Shown here: positions 22,747 through 32,096 of the stretch, piece by piece
How positions within the stretch are numbered: the stretch's first letter is position 1
Layout: every line of letters starts with the position of its first letter
From: Bacteroidota bacterium
GTDB taxonomy: Bacteria > Bacteroidota > Bacteroidia > Bacteroidales > UBA7960
Reading direction: 5' to 3'
DNA: 32,112 nt
Assembly (NCBI GenBank): GCA_018335675.1
Contig: JAGXRQ010000018.1
Location: 66,608-98,719, forward strand
The notes under the pieces: generated by a model
Told to the model about the DNA's origin: nothing
What the model saw: the letters and a program-made list of their open reading frames with translations, nothing else
The model's database searches: none
Made by a program: the position numbers and the translations under genes

Positions 22747-24939
22747 CTATGTTGAAATATTAGTAAACTTCTCAGTAAGTTTGAAGTCATATTGTGGATA
22801 TTCATAAACAGGATGCCTGGGTTCAGTTTCGCCTATTGAATAACCCCAGATAGATTCATAATCTTTTCTGTCTTCACCCATTTCTTCGAGCTGCTGAAGA
22901 TAATTGTAAATAGATTTTGATTCTATTATAACGAATTTCCCGATTTTTTCAACAACAGGACTGTGAGATCGTGTAAAATCATGGTCGAACTCAAGTATTC
23001 TTCTGCCTCCCCTCGTTATACCTATAACCCTAAAGGTAAGGCTTTTGCCAACTCCGGGAAGGTTCATAACATTACGGTCGGTAGCTAGAAAAGGAACATT
23101 CAATTTATCCCTCAGATTATTGATGTTTTCAACAAGGTTTTCAGCATTCTGAGGAAATTTCCTTATTTCGGAATCGTACTCATTTGGCACACTGCCTATT
23201 ACTTTCTCTTCAATTTGCTCCTGCACTGCTCTGGCGTTTGTGGCAAACTTATAACTGTTTTCCCTGTATCCTTTCACAGAGAAGGTATAATATGTAAGCA
23301 CCCCAATGTCGTTTAGGGCCTTACGAAGCTTAGCCGTATGTCCTCTCCTTGATGATGGTGCAGTAAAAACCAACTGATTTGTAACAGTCCATCCGGCACT
23401 AATTATCATTTGAATGCCAAGCTTTGCTTCAGGTGTTATTTCAAGCGGCGACTGAAAGTGAGTTTGCAGCACAAACTGCTTTATCCCAATTTTTGATGCT
23501 TTTTCTTTAAAATCCTTAAGAATTTTTGTCAGCTCGGGAGTAATCCTCTGTGGCAGATAAGCCGGCAACCTCGACCCAAGCCTTACTCTCAAAATCTCAG
23601 CATATTTTTCTCCTTCTTTGCGCTGTTCATTGGCCTCTTTTTTGGCCAAAGCCATTTTATATATCTCATTAAAAATGTTTTTCAGCGTTTTGTCAGCGCT
23701 CATTAGAGCATCTCCCCCTGTAACAAGTATATCTCTAAGCTTTGAGTCATTTTCCCAGTATTTCATTATACGGGTAAGCTTTTCTCCCCATTTTTCGCTT
23801 GGTCGTAGTTTTTCAAGATTGAAATTCAGGTTTCCTCTTTGAAAATCGTACATTCTCTGGCAGCTTGCACAAAGACCTCCACAAGCCCTGCCCATAGTGT
23901 CGGGGATAAGTATGGCAACCTCAGGATATCTCCTGTGAATGTTGTGTTTTGTGGGAAGAATCCACCCTGCAGCATTCGGTTTTCCGGGCTCAACAAGGTC
24001 TTCCTTTTCCCATGCAACAATATGTCCGAATTCTTCAACAAGCTGTTTGGAATAAAAAACATAATACCTTATTGCCAAATCAGCTCCACGAGCAACCTTT
24101 GGAGTATCTACATTAAGAAGTGACAAATAATAGGGATTTATAAAAAACGGAATTCCTCTTTTTTCAGCTTTATATAAAATGTCAAGAGTTTCTTCATCCA
24201 AAGAATTGTCGAGCATTTCGTTTAATATATCAGGCTTTCTTATTGCAAAATCCAGATGAAACTGATAATCGTTCCACCAGTTTTTAATAATCTTTGCTTT
24301 TTCTTCCCGGGAAATTCCATCAGCAAATGTATAGTGTGGACTATGCATTTCTCCGCTGTCAATCTTTTTTATAATAACTGATGTAATTCTGTCAATATTG
24401 CTATTTCTCACTTCAACAATTCGGGGGTCAGTTCCAACAGGATATTTATCCATCCATTTTATAATAGATTCTTTTGTTGGAATATCGTGAGATACTCTTC
24501 CGTAGAATTGTCTGAAAAGGTATAACATATCTAGAAAGAAGCCTGTTTTAGCTTTGCCTGTGCCAAATTTTGCGGCCTCCCAAAGCATTGCAAAAGGGTT
24601 GTTGGGAATTTTCTTCCCTCTAAGGTTTAAGTCTTTATAAATTCGTCCGGCATTACTAACATAATCAACAATTCTTATGGCTGCATAATCTTGCCAATCG
24701 AGCCGTTCCATTGCTTTTCTACCTTTGTCTTCGTTATAACAAAACTTTCTTGCAACCGGATTTTTACTTAAATAGTTATCGGCAAGCTTTTTAAACTTTT
24801 TCAGAACCTCATCAATAGATTCAGATGATATTAATATTTCTTTAACCTGAGGATTTTCAATAAGAATTTTGTTGAGAATTCTTCTGCTTTTTTCGGATAT
24901 AATATTGTCGTTAGAAATTTTTGGGATGTTATCTTGCAT
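22747..24939 (-). CDS. Long KamA-family radical SAM protein (lysine 2,3-aminomutase-like)
   Basis: 730 aa, far longer than the roughly 420 aa of classical lysine 2,3-aminomutase. The radical SAM cluster motif CxxxCxxC is present as C353-GGL-C357-AS-C360 in GRACGGLCASCQRM. It is followed by the SAM-binding GGD-type motif in ILVTGGDALMS and by LRVGSRLPAYLPQRITPEL-like KamA sequence and QTHFQSPLEITPEA. The N-terminal 250 or so residues (FCYNEDKGRKAMERLDWQDY and KAEKRGIPFFINPYYLSLL) have no motif I recognise. KamA enzymes use a [4Fe-4S] cluster, SAM and PLP to move an amino group. The PLP lysine usually sits in the C-terminal region and I could not place it with certainty. The substrate may differ from lysine. 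A good promoter lies upstream. Confidence 0.8.
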   Translation of the reverse strand: MQDNIPKISNDNIISEKSRRILNKILIENPQVKEILISSESIDEVLKKFKKLADNYLSKNPVARKFCYNEDKGRKAMERLDWQDYAAIRIVDYVSNAGRIYKDLNLRGKKIPNNPFAMLWEAAKFGTGKAKTGFFLDMLYLFRQFYGRVSHDIPTKESIIKWMDKYPVGTDPRIVEVRNSNIDRITSVIIKKIDSGEMHSPHYTFADGISREEKAKIIKNWWNDYQFHLDFAIRKPDILNEMLDNSLDEETLDILYKAEKRGIPFFINPYYLSLLNVDTPKVARGADLAIRYYVFYSKQLVEEFGHIVAWEKEDLVEPGKPNAAGWILPTKHNIHRRYPEVAILIPDTMGRACGGLCASCQRMYDFQRGNLNFNLEKLRPSEKWGEKLTRIMKYWENDSKLRDILVTGGDALMSADKTLKNIFNEIYKMALAKKEANEQRKEGEKYAEILRVRLGSRLPAYLPQRITPELTKILKDFKEKASKIGIKQFVLQTHFQSPLEITPEAKLGIQMIISAGWTVTNQLVFTAPSSRRGHTAKLRKALNDIGVLTYYTFSVKGYRENSYKFATNARAVQEQIEEKVIGSVPNEYDSEIRKFPQNAENLVENINNLRDKLNVPFLATDRNVMNLPGVGKSLTFRVIGITRGGRRILEFDHDFTRSHSPVVEKIGKFVIIESKSIYNYLQQLEEMGEDRKDYESIWGYSIGETEPRHPVYEYPQYDFKLTEKFTNIST

Positions 24940-24996
24940 TTAGTAGATTTTTATGTTGAAAAAAAATTGCTCTGAATAGAGAACATTCTTAACCAA

Positions 24997-25028
24997 CAAA
25001 GATAGTACTTTTTGCAGGGAAATCCAAA
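24997..25028 (-). promoter_or_regulatory. Promoter of the KamA-family gene
   Basis: On the minus strand TTTG (25028-25025), a 20-bp spacer and TATCTTTG (25004-24997): a close match to the Bacteroidota consensus. It ends 57 bp before the start codon. It lies just past the 3' end of the flippase gene. Confidence 0.6.
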
Positions 25029-25038
25029 TTACCAATGC

Positions 25039-26556
25039 CTATACAGACCTGCGGCTTCCAAACAATCTCTTTTTTATAGTCTTAAAATCTTGAGAAAAAG
25101 ATTTATCAGATGCAACTGCAATAACTAAAAACGACACTAGAAGAATTGTATTAACAAAATGAGAAATGAGGCTTAAACTAATATTAATCTGAGTGCTTGC
25201 GAAATATATAATTAAAGCAAGAGCAATCATAAAGAAAATTTTACCCCAAGGATAAGGAACTTTAAAGTATTTTTGTCCGAAATACAAGCACATTACAGTC
25301 ATAGAGAAATAACATATAAGCTGCACCCAAGCCGAGCCAAAATAGCCGTATATTGGAATGAGCCATATATTTAGTCCAATCGTTATTGCTGCGCCTACTA
25401 TTGTAAAAATTGCACCATACTTAGTTTGTCCGGTTATTTTATACCATATACTAAGGTTAAAATATATTCCAAGGAACATTTTCCCCATAAGTAAAACGGG
25501 CACCACATCAAGTCCTTCGCGATATTCCCTACCTATAAAGTGTTGCACAACATCCATAAAAAGCATAATTCCTAAAAAGATAACCAGACAAGCAAACACG
25601 AAATACTTCATAACATTCGCATATAGTTCGGGAGCCTCCTTTTTTTCAGAATTCGAAAAGAAAAACGGCTCTGCAGCAAACCTAAATGCCTGAATGAAGA
25701 TGGCCATTATAATAGCAATCTTGAAGCATGCTCCATAAATACCAACGTGCTGCATAGCAATATCTTCAGGCAGAATGAATTTGAGAAGAAGCTTATCCAA
25801 AGCTTCGTTAGCAACACCTGCCAATCCTGCAATAAGCAATGGCAATGCATATACAAGCATCTTTTTTAAAAGAGGAACAGATAGCTTAAGTTTGCTTGAA
25901 ATTATTGAAGGCAATAAAAGCAACAATGTAATAACGCTTGCAATAAGGTTTGCAATAAACACATATCCCACTCCTACTGAAGGGTTGTATATTGTATTTA
26001 TTAAAGATTTAGAAAAATCACTACCATTTTCTGCAATCCACGGACATAATAAAAGGAAGAATAAATTTAATCCTATATTGATTCCAATATTTATAAGCTT
26101 TATAACTGCAAACTTCACTGGCTTATTTTCAGCTCTAAGTTTTGCAAAAGGAATTGCAGTAATTGCATCAAATCCTATTATAATTGCAAACCATACAACA
26201 TATTCAGCATGCTGAGGATACCTTAATAATTCAGCCAGATTATTGCGGAAAATTATCACAAAAATTATAAAAAGAATAGAACTTGTAATAATTGAGGTTA
26301 CAGAAGTTCCAAAAACTTTATCCCTGTCTTCTTTTTCAGTTTGGTAGAATCGAAAAAGAGCTGTTTCCATTCCGTAGGTGAGCAATACTATAAGGAAAGC
26401 GACATAAGAGTACATTTCCACTATTACGCCAAACTCCCCGGTAAGAAACACCCTTGTATAAAGGGGCACAAGCAGGTAATTAAGAAGCCTTCCAATTATG
26501 CTGCTGAGTCCGTATATTGCAGTTTGTCCTGCTAATTGTGAAATTTGAGTTGACAT
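25039..26556 (-). CDS. Polysaccharide flippase-like membrane protein
   Basis: 505 aa with about 12-14 hydrophobic segments, starting MSTQISQLAGQTAIYGLSSI. The GQTAIYGLSSIIGRLLNYLLVPLYTRVF opening (residues 10-36, in two parts: QTAIYGLSSIIGRLL and NYLLVPLYTRVF) is typical of Wzx/RfbX/MurJ-like exporters of the MOP superfamily. Later segments include GVANEALDKLLLKFILP and KMFLGIYFNLSIWYKITGQTKYG. It probably flips a lipid-linked glycan across the inner membrane for O-antigen, capsule or peptidoglycan assembly. No sugar genes are adjacent, so the substrate is unknown. It stands alone and diverges from the M1 peptidase gene. Confidence 0.87.
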   Translation of the reverse strand: MSTQISQLAGQTAIYGLSSIIGRLLNYLLVPLYTRVFLTGEFGVIVEMYSYVAFLIVLLTYGMETALFRFYQTEKEDRDKVFGTSVTSIITSSILFIIFVIIFRNNLAELLRYPQHAEYVVWFAIIIGFDAITAIPFAKLRAENKPVKFAVIKLINIGINIGLNLFFLLLCPWIAENGSDFSKSLINTIYNPSVGVGYVFIANLIASVITLLLLLPSIISSKLKLSVPLLKKMLVYALPLLIAGLAGVANEALDKLLLKFILPEDIAMQHVGIYGACFKIAIIMAIFIQAFRFAAEPFFFSNSEKKEAPELYANVMKYFVFACLVIFLGIMLFMDVVQHFIGREYREGLDVVPVLLMGKMFLGIYFNLSIWYKITGQTKYGAIFTIVGAAITIGLNIWLIPIYGYFGSAWVQLICYFSMTVMCLYFGQKYFKVPYPWGKIFFMIALALIIYFASTQINISLSLISHFVNTILLVSFLVIAVASDKSFSQDFKTIKKRLFGSRRSV

Positions 26557-26695
26557 AATTATAGTATCAACTGCAAATTTGCAAATTTTATTTTTTAAAA
26601 TGCTTATTCATTAATTAATAAATTCATTTTACATGAAAATCTTAACAATCGTCTGTTCAAACTTTATGTAACTTTACAAACACAAAATACTTATT

Positions 26696-28663
26696 ATGAA
26701 GATATCATCTTTGGCATTTATTCTTTGCTTTTTAAGTTATTCAGCAATATCGCAATTTGCGGAACCACATGTATGCAAATCATTGCCTGATTGTGCGCAT
26801 ACAAAAATTAACGCTTCAATAAAAAGCGGCACCTACGAACAAAATCCGGGACTATGGGATTATGATGTTAGCTTTTATGGCATTTCACTAGATGTTGAAC
26901 CTACTTCAACAGACTTAATTGGCAGCACAAGAATTAAAGCAAAATCTAATAAAAACAACTTAAGCAGCTTTGTTGTTGAGCTAATGAATGACTTAACTGT
27001 TGATAATGTGAAATATACAGGAGGCAGCGATTTAAGCTTCAATCACACCAATAATGAAATAATTATTTCACTCACAACACCTGTAAACATCGGTCAAATT
27101 ATTGATATAACTATTGAATACAGCGGAACTCCGGAACCTTCCGGATTCTTTTCAGGAATACAAAGTGCCTATTCGAATACCGGTCATCCGGTATTGTGGA
27201 CGCTTAGCGAGCCATTGAATGCGAGAAAATGGTTTCCTGTAAAACAAGTGCTAGAAGATAAAGCAGACAGCGTGTATGTTTTTATTACAACACCAAACGA
27301 ATATATTGCAGCCTCAAACGGGATTTTGTACAATGTTATTGATGCTGGAGGCAACAAAATGCGGTACGAATGGAAATCGTATTATCCAATTGCATATTAC
27401 CTTATTTCTATTGCAGTTTCAGATTATCAGGAATACAATTTCTACGCCCCTTTGGCAACAGTGGGAGAAGAAGTTTTTGTGCAGAACTTTCTTTATAATG
27501 ATGACAATTATATAAACGCCATAATGAATAATTTGATGCTGACAAAAGACTATATGTCGGCTTTCTCCATATTATACGGCAATTATCCTTTTGCAGAAGA
27601 GAAATACGGACATGCCAGTGCACCTATGGGAGGAGCTATGGAACATCAAACTATGAGCACAATGGGCAGTTTTAATCCGGATATTATCAGCCATGAATTA
27701 GCACATCATTGGTTTGGAAATAACGTAACTTGTGCAACATGGAGCGATATATGGATAAATGAGGGGTTTGCATCATATAGTGAATATTTGGCAAGAGAAT
27801 TTGTGTTTGGGAAAGAACATGCTAATCTGTGGATGGAATCTGCCCACACCTCAATACTTGCTCTGCCAGGCGGAAGTGTTTATGTGCCTCCGCTAGAAAC
27901 AGTAGATGTTTGGCGAATTTTCAGCGGAAGACTATCTTATAAAAAAGGAGCCGCTATCTTACATATTCTCAGGAGTGAAATTAATGATGATGATTTGTTT
28001 TTTGAAGTTCTAAGATCGTTTAATGAAAGCTTTAAAGATAGTGTTGCAACAGGTGATGACTTCAGAGAAGTACTTGAAAACATAACAGGGCAACAGTGGG
28101 AATGGTTTTTTAACCAATGGTACTATGGTGAAGGTTATCCTATTTTTCAAATAATTTGGTACCAACTGGAAAATACACTGTTTATAAACAGTATTCAATC
28201 GGGAAGCGTTGAATATCCCGAATTTTTTAAAGCCACTTTAGAGTTTGATGTTGTATATGACGACTACTCAACACAAAAAATAAGATTACTTCAGGAAACC
28301 AACGGACAGATTCTTTCCCATGCAGTTAGCGGCAATGTAATAGATATCATTTTCGACCCAGGAAAAATCTTATTTAAGCAATTTTCTATTTCAACTATTA
28401 ATGAAAATATTCAAGATGCTAAAACTCTAATATTTCCAAATCCATTTTCAAATGAATTAAGAATTATACTGCCCTATGATTCAATGAATATTGAATGTAA
28501 GATTTATAATATAGAAGGAATAAACTTTATCAGCCAAAAACTTGATAAAAACATCAATTCAGTGAATACAGATTTCCTCCCCGATGGAATATTTCTCGTC
28601 AAAATTATTAGTAGTGACGGGAAAACAATTCACCGGCAGAAGGTAATTAAAATCAATAAGTAA
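26696..28663 (+). CDS. Secreted M1-family metallopeptidase with T9SS sorting domain
   Basis: 655 aa. Signal peptide MKISSLAFILCFLSYSAISQ. An N-terminal beta domain (about 45-235) leads to the gluzincin catalytic domain with zinc ligands H333 and H337 and catalytic E334 in HELAHHWFGN, and third ligand E356 in INEGFASY. The exopeptidase loop, normally GAMEN, reads GGAMEHQT here, so Asn is replaced by His. A catalytic-type tyrosine may be in RLSYKKGAAILH. A C-terminal T9SS sorting domain (about 575-655) has IFPNPFSNELRIILP, IYNIEGINFISQKLD and GIFLVKIISSDGKTIHRQKV. It would be secreted to the surface to trim peptides. The loop change makes the exact specificity uncertain. It is 11 bp from the convergent small gene. 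Confidence 0.92.
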   Translation: MKISSLAFILCFLSYSAISQFAEPHVCKSLPDCAHTKINASIKSGTYEQNPGLWDYDVSFYGISLDVEPTSTDLIGSTRIKAKSNKNNLSSFVVELMNDLTVDNVKYTGGSDLSFNHTNNEIIISLTTPVNIGQIIDITIEYSGTPEPSGFFSGIQSAYSNTGHPVLWTLSEPLNARKWFPVKQVLEDKADSVYVFITTPNEYIAASNGILYNVIDAGGNKMRYEWKSYYPIAYYLISIAVSDYQEYNFYAPLATVGEEVFVQNFLYNDDNYINAIMNNLMLTKDYMSAFSILYGNYPFAEEKYGHASAPMGGAMEHQTMSTMGSFNPDIISHELAHHWFGNNVTCATWSDIWINEGFASYSEYLAREFVFGKEHANLWMESAHTSILALPGGSVYVPPLETVDVWRIFSGRLSYKKGAAILHILRSEINDDDLFFEVLRSFNESFKDSVATGDDFREVLENITGQQWEWFFNQWYYGEGYPIFQIIWYQLENTLFINSIQSGSVEYPEFFKATLEFDVVYDDYSTQKIRLLQETNGQILSHAVSGNVIDIIFDPGKILFKQFSISTINENIQDAKTLIFPNPFSNELRIILPYDSMNIECKIYNIEGINFISQKLDKNINSVNTDFLPDGIFLVKIISSDGKTIHRQKVIKINK

Positions 28664-28674
28664 GAATAGGCTTG

Positions 28675-28887
28675 TTATTTCTTTTTCTCTGCAGCTCTGG
28701 CTTTGGCTTTAAATTCTTCGTAACCGGCTTCAAACTTTTCAGTTTCATTAACCCTTATCCATGTGCCATATTTAACATAGTCAGGAATCCTGCCCCCATT
28801 TGATTTCCTGTCATTCTCAGGAACGCCAAGCTGGTTAAGATGCCTTTCATATGCTATCTTGCTTGGTCTTTGATCTTTTCTGTTCAT
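28675..28887 (-). CDS. Small conserved Bacteroidota protein, function unknown
   Basis: 70 aa, highly charged (MNRKDQRPSKIAYERHLNQL), with GVPENDRKSNGGRIPDYVKYGTWIR and a lysine/alanine-rich helical C terminus. The pattern KIAYERHLxQLGVPExDRxSxGGRIPD recalls short uncharacterised proteins found widely in Bacteroidota; I know no function for them. No signal or membrane segment. Upstream, towards the tRNA gene, no TANNTTTG box is clear. Confidence 0.7.
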   Translation of the reverse strand: MNRKDQRPSKIAYERHLNQLGVPENDRKSNGGRIPDYVKYGTWIRVNETEKFEAGYEEFKAKARAAEKKK

Positions 28888-28964
28888 TATTTGGAATTTA
28901 TTTATTATTGTATTAGTATTTCTGAATTAAACAATTGTTAAATTTTCTCTTCAAACAAAACTTG

Positions 28965-29036
28965 TAGCCCCGACAGGAATCGAACCTGTATTTAAAGTTT
29001 AGGAAACTTCCGTTCTATCCGTTGAACTACAGGGCC
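28965..29036 (-). tRNA. tRNA-Arg (anticodon CCU)
   Basis: On the minus strand a 72-nt cloverleaf: acceptor GGCCCTG with CGGGGCT (one G-T at the end and a T-G pair), D stem GTTC/GAAC, anticodon stem GAAGT/ACTTT around the loop TTCCTAA (anticodon CCT), T arm ACAGG-TTCGATT-CCTGT and discriminator A. CCA is not encoded. It reads AGG codons. Confidence 0.95.
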
Positions 29037-29180
29037 TTTAAAAGGAAGGGCAAATATATTCAAACTATCTTATGGTAAACTTACGCAAAACACTGATTTA
29101 TGTTAAATTATGCAAAGTAAATATAAGACGGCAAATATTTGCATTTAATGTTACAAATATAGGCGATAAATTTGAAATTG

Positions 29181-31244
29181 TTAAGAAATTTTACAGCCTT
29201 TTTCAACATCATCGCCCGCGCTGACAAAGTAGAGGCTTCCATCTCTTCTTTCTGCCATCAGAATCATGCCGTGGGATTCAATATCTTTGATTAGTCTAGG
29301 CTGTAGATTTGCAAGTATCAAAACTTTTTTGCCTATTACATCCTCTGGATTGAAGTATTCTGCAATACCTGAAACAACAGTTCTAATATCAACACCGGTG
29401 TCCACTTCCAACTTTAAAAGTTTTTTGGTTTTTGCGACTTTTTCTGCTTTTAATACAATCGCAGTTCTGATATCCATTTTTTGGAAATCATCAAAACTAA
29501 TTTCCGGCTTTAGTGGGTCAGCTTTTGCATTGATAATATTTTGTTGTTTTGTGTTTTGAAGTTTATCTATTTGTTTTTGGATAGTTTCGTCCTCAATTTT
29601 TTCAAACAGCAGTTCCGGTTGATTTATCAGATCATTTTCTTTTAAAAGGTCTAATCTGCCTGCATCATCCCACAACAATTCTTTAATATTGAGCATTTTA
29701 GACATTTTTTCTGCGGTAAAAGGTATAAAAGGAGCGCATACCAAGCTAAGGTTTGCGCAAATTTGCAAGCTAATATTTAAAACTGTTTTAACTCTTTCAG
29801 GATTGGTTTTAATAACCTTCCATGGTTCCTCATCGGTAAGATATTTATTCCCCAGTCTGGCAAGATTCATCATTTCGCCCACGGCTTCTCTAAATCTATA
29901 CTTGTCAAGAGAATTTGCAATAATGCCGGGGAAAGCTTTGATTTGTTCTATTACAGCTTTGTCCTGTTCGGTAATTTCTCCCAAAGATGGGACTTTCCCC
30001 TCATAATATTTATGAGTAAGCACAAGAGTTCTGTTCACAAAGTTGCCAAAAATCGCAAGTAATTCGCTGTTATTTCTCGACTGAAAATCTTTCCAAGTGA
30101 AATCATTATCCTTTGTTTCAGGAGCAGTAGCACACAATGCATATCTCAAAACATCCTGCTTACCCGGGAATTCTTCCAAATATTCATGAAGCCAAACTGC
30201 CCAGTTTCTTGATGTAGAAATCTTATCGCCTTCCAGATTTAGGAATTCATTAGCAGGTACATTTTCAGGCAGAATATAAGAACCTTCGGCCATTAATATT
30301 ACCGGAAAAATAATACAATGGAAAACAATGTTATCTTTTCCAATAAAATGAACAAGCTTTGTGTCGTCAGATTTCCAATATGGCTCCCAATCTTTTCCGT
30401 TTTCTTTTGCCCATTCTCTCGTTGCAGATATATAACCTATAGGAGCATCAAACCAAACATATAATACTTTCCCCTCAGAGTCTTCAACAGGCACTTTTAC
30501 TCCCCATTCAAGGTCTCTTGTAACAGCCCTTGGTTGCAGCCCATGGTCAAGCCACGACTTACATTGCCCGTAAACATTAGTTTTCCAATCAGATTTATGT
30601 CCATCGAGTATCCATTTACTCAAAACATCTTCATATTTATTTAGAGGAAGATACCAATGTTTGGTTTTTTTCAAAACAGGCTTATTTCCGCTTAACACAG
30701 ATTTTGGCTCAATAAGGTCTTGTGGGTTTAATGAAGTTCCGCAGTTTTCGCACTGATCGCCATAAGCTTTCTCGTAGCTGCAATGAGGACAAGTTCCGGT
30801 TATATATCTATCGGCAAGAAATTGATTCTCTTTTTCGTCAAAATATTGCTCAGAATCATTTTCTTCGAAAATGCCTTTATCATAGATTGTTTTGAATATC
30901 TGTGATGCAGTTTCGTGGTGCAAAGGAGCAGTAGTTCTGTGATAAATATCGAAAGAGATTCCTAGTTTATTGAAAGCATCGCCATTGATTTGATGATATT
31001 TGTCAACTACTTGCTGGGGTGTAATATTTTCCTGGCGGGCCTTAATTGTTATAGGCACACCATGCTCATCGCTACCACAAATAAAAACAACATCTTCCTT
31101 TTTCATTCTCAGATATCTTACATATATATCTGAAGGTACATAAACGCCTGCAAGATGACCAATGTGAATGGGTCCATTAGCGTATGGAAGAGCTGAAGTT
31201 ACAGTATATCTTTTAAATGCTTTTGTTTGATGATGGTTATTCAT
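29181..31244 (-). CDS. metG: Methionyl-tRNA synthetase
   Basis: 687 aa class I enzyme that charges tRNA-Met. The nucleotide-binding signature is HIGH at 27-30 in [15 protein letters not shown] zinc knuckle holds CPHC and CENC (about 151-172). The second signature is KISTS starting at K341 in [12 protein letters not shown], a common variant of KMSKS. An anticodon-binding helical domain (about 395-555) follows. The C-terminal OB-fold tRNA-binding domain (about 585-687) shows [17 protein letters not shown] and [20 protein letters not shown]; it helps dimerise the protein and bind tRNA. The length is the usual one for the long bacterial form. A TATCTTTG box is upstream. Confidence 0.97.
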   Translation of the reverse strand: MNNHHQTKAFKRYTVTSALPYANGPIHIGHLAGVYVPSDIYVRYLRMKKEDVVFICGSDEHGVPITIKARQENITPQQVVDKYHQINGDAFNKLGISFDIYHRTTAPLHHETASQIFKTIYDKGIFEENDSEQYFDEKENQFLADRYITGTCPHCSYEKAYGDQCENCGTSLNPQDLIEPKSVLSGNKPVLKKTKHWYLPLNKYEDVLSKWILDGHKSDWKTNVYGQCKSWLDHGLQPRAVTRDLEWGVKVPVEDSEGKVLYVWFDAPIGYISATREWAKENGKDWEPYWKSDDTKLVHFIGKDNIVFHCIIFPVILMAEGSYILPENVPANEFLNLEGDKISTSRNWAVWLHEYLEEFPGKQDVLRYALCATAPETKDNDFTWKDFQSRNNSELLAIFGNFVNRTLVLTHKYYEGKVPSLGEITEQDKAVIEQIKAFPGIIANSLDKYRFREAVGEMMNLARLGNKYLTDEEPWKVIKTNPERVKTVLNISLQICANLSLVCAPFIPFTAEKMSKMLNIKELLWDDAGRLDLLKENDLINQPELLFEKIEDETIQKQIDKLQNTKQQNIINAKADPLKPEISFDDFQKMDIRTAIVLKAEKVAKTKKLLKLEVDTGVDIRTVVSGIAEYFNPEDVIGKKVLILANLQPRLIKDIESHGMILMAERRDGSLYFVSAGDDVEKGCKIS

Positions 31245-31279
31245 ATATAATGTGCTTTTACGTTCTTATCTAAAACTTG

Positions 31280-31287
31280 CAAAGATA
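31280..31287 (-). promoter_or_regulatory. -7 box of a probable metG promoter
   Basis: TATCTTTG on the minus strand, 36-43 bp before the metG start. No TTTG is at the right distance upstream, so only the -7 box is claimed. Confidence 0.4.
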
Positions 31288-31404
31288 ATCAAATACAAAA
31301 AATTTGGTTTCTCTTTTTGATGAAAATCAATGTTTTATTTAATCTAGCAGGATTTGAAATAATTGAATCGAACAATGACAATGCAAAGAGGGTTTTTAAT
31401 CTGT

Positions 31405-31480
31405 AGAGATGAAATGCAGAGACGAAATGCAGAGACGAAATGTAGAGACGAAATGTAGAGACGCGATGCATCGCGTCTCT
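31405..31480. repeat. 13-bp tandem repeat ending in a perfect palindrome
   Basis: Five units of 13 bp (AGAGATGAAATGC, AGAGACGAAATGC, AGAGACGAAATGT twice, AGAGACGCGATGC) run from 31405 to 31469. The last unit is the left half of a perfect 24-bp palindrome (31457-31480; half site AGAGACGCGATG). It belongs to the GAGACGC family at 20522-20656. Confidence 0.9.
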
Positions 31481-31564
31481 ACTTGCGCAAACAATTGCCC
31501 CCATAATTAAAAAATACCTTTAGAATCATACGGATTTACAGCCCTATTTTGGCTCTTTATTGTG

Positions 31565-31604
31565 AAATACCCAATTATACGTTCATTGTTAATTAGGGGT
31601 ATTT
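31565..31604. repeat. Inverted repeat AAATACCC
   Basis: AAATACCC (31565-31572) pairs with GGGTATTT (31597-31604), and the adjoining ATTA/TAAT extends the stem. It could be a terminator or the end of a mobile segment. No gene is seen between 31288 and 32096. Confidence 0.55.
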
Positions 31605-31747
31605 CCATATTTGATACGCTGGGTGTTTTTTGTTTTAATTTCGCGCAAAGTTGCAATCAACAATTAACCATATAAAAATATACTTTTTAGATTTGTTTCT
31701 TTTTAATCATTTACCTGCAGTTATGTGATTCAAGACAAACCTTATCC

Positions 31748-31771
31748 TTTTCTACTAACCTTAGTAGAAAA
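31748..31771. repeat. Perfect palindrome TTTTCTACTAA
   Basis: TTTTCTACTAA and TTAGTAGAAAA flank CC (11-bp arms). The right half with its flank (ACCTTAGTAGAAA, then ACCTTATTANCTTATTA about 20-25 bp on) also occurs at 7433-7480 downstream of the DGR. A further 19-bp match, CTTATTACCTTATTAATTA, lies at 7464-7482 and inverted at 31848-31866. It could be an operator or a recombination site. Confidence 0.6.
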
Positions 31772-31919
31772 CATTCAAGCCACGTTAACCAGTAACCTTA
31801 TTAGCTTATTATACTTTATTTTCGTTGGAGTATTTATTGCAATATCGTAATTAATAAGGTAATAAGTCCCTCAGTATACCCAATATTGCCCCTAAACGAA
31901 TAACTGGAGAAAAATTATT

Positions 31920-32089
31920 AAATTTAGGCATTGCCCATGCATTTTATGTCGTAAGAACCATGATGTAAAACATCACTAATAAGTCTGACACTAGGTGGTT
32001 TAAAGAGTCCCAATTGGCAGTTGGATGCCGTATAAGAGAGTTTACAATCTAAACCACCAGGCATAGGGCAATGATAAACCCCTAAATTT
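31920..32089 (+). ncRNA. Candidate structured RNA upstream of the truncated right-end gene
   Basis: A nested set of perfect stems spans 170 nt. AAATTTAGG (31920-31928) pairs with CCTAAATTT (32081-32089); CATTGCCC (31929-31936) with GGGCAATG (32066-32073); ATGC (31937-31940) with GCAT (32061-32064). Inside are a hairpin TGATGT-AAA-ACATCA (about 31960-31974) and GGTGGTTTA (31994-32002) with TAAACCACC (32050-32058) enclosing 47 nt. The element ends 7 bp before an ATG. A retron ncRNA has this layout (a1/a2 ends, msr hairpins, a long msd stem, then the RT gene). An RNA-guided nuclease RNA, a riboswitch-like leader or a recombination site are other options. Confidence 0.5.
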
Positions 32090-32096
32090 ATAAACT

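Noticed and set aside
31920-32089. A firm retron call
   Set aside because: Without a visible RT after 32112 the structure alone is not enough, so it is reported only as a candidate structured RNA.
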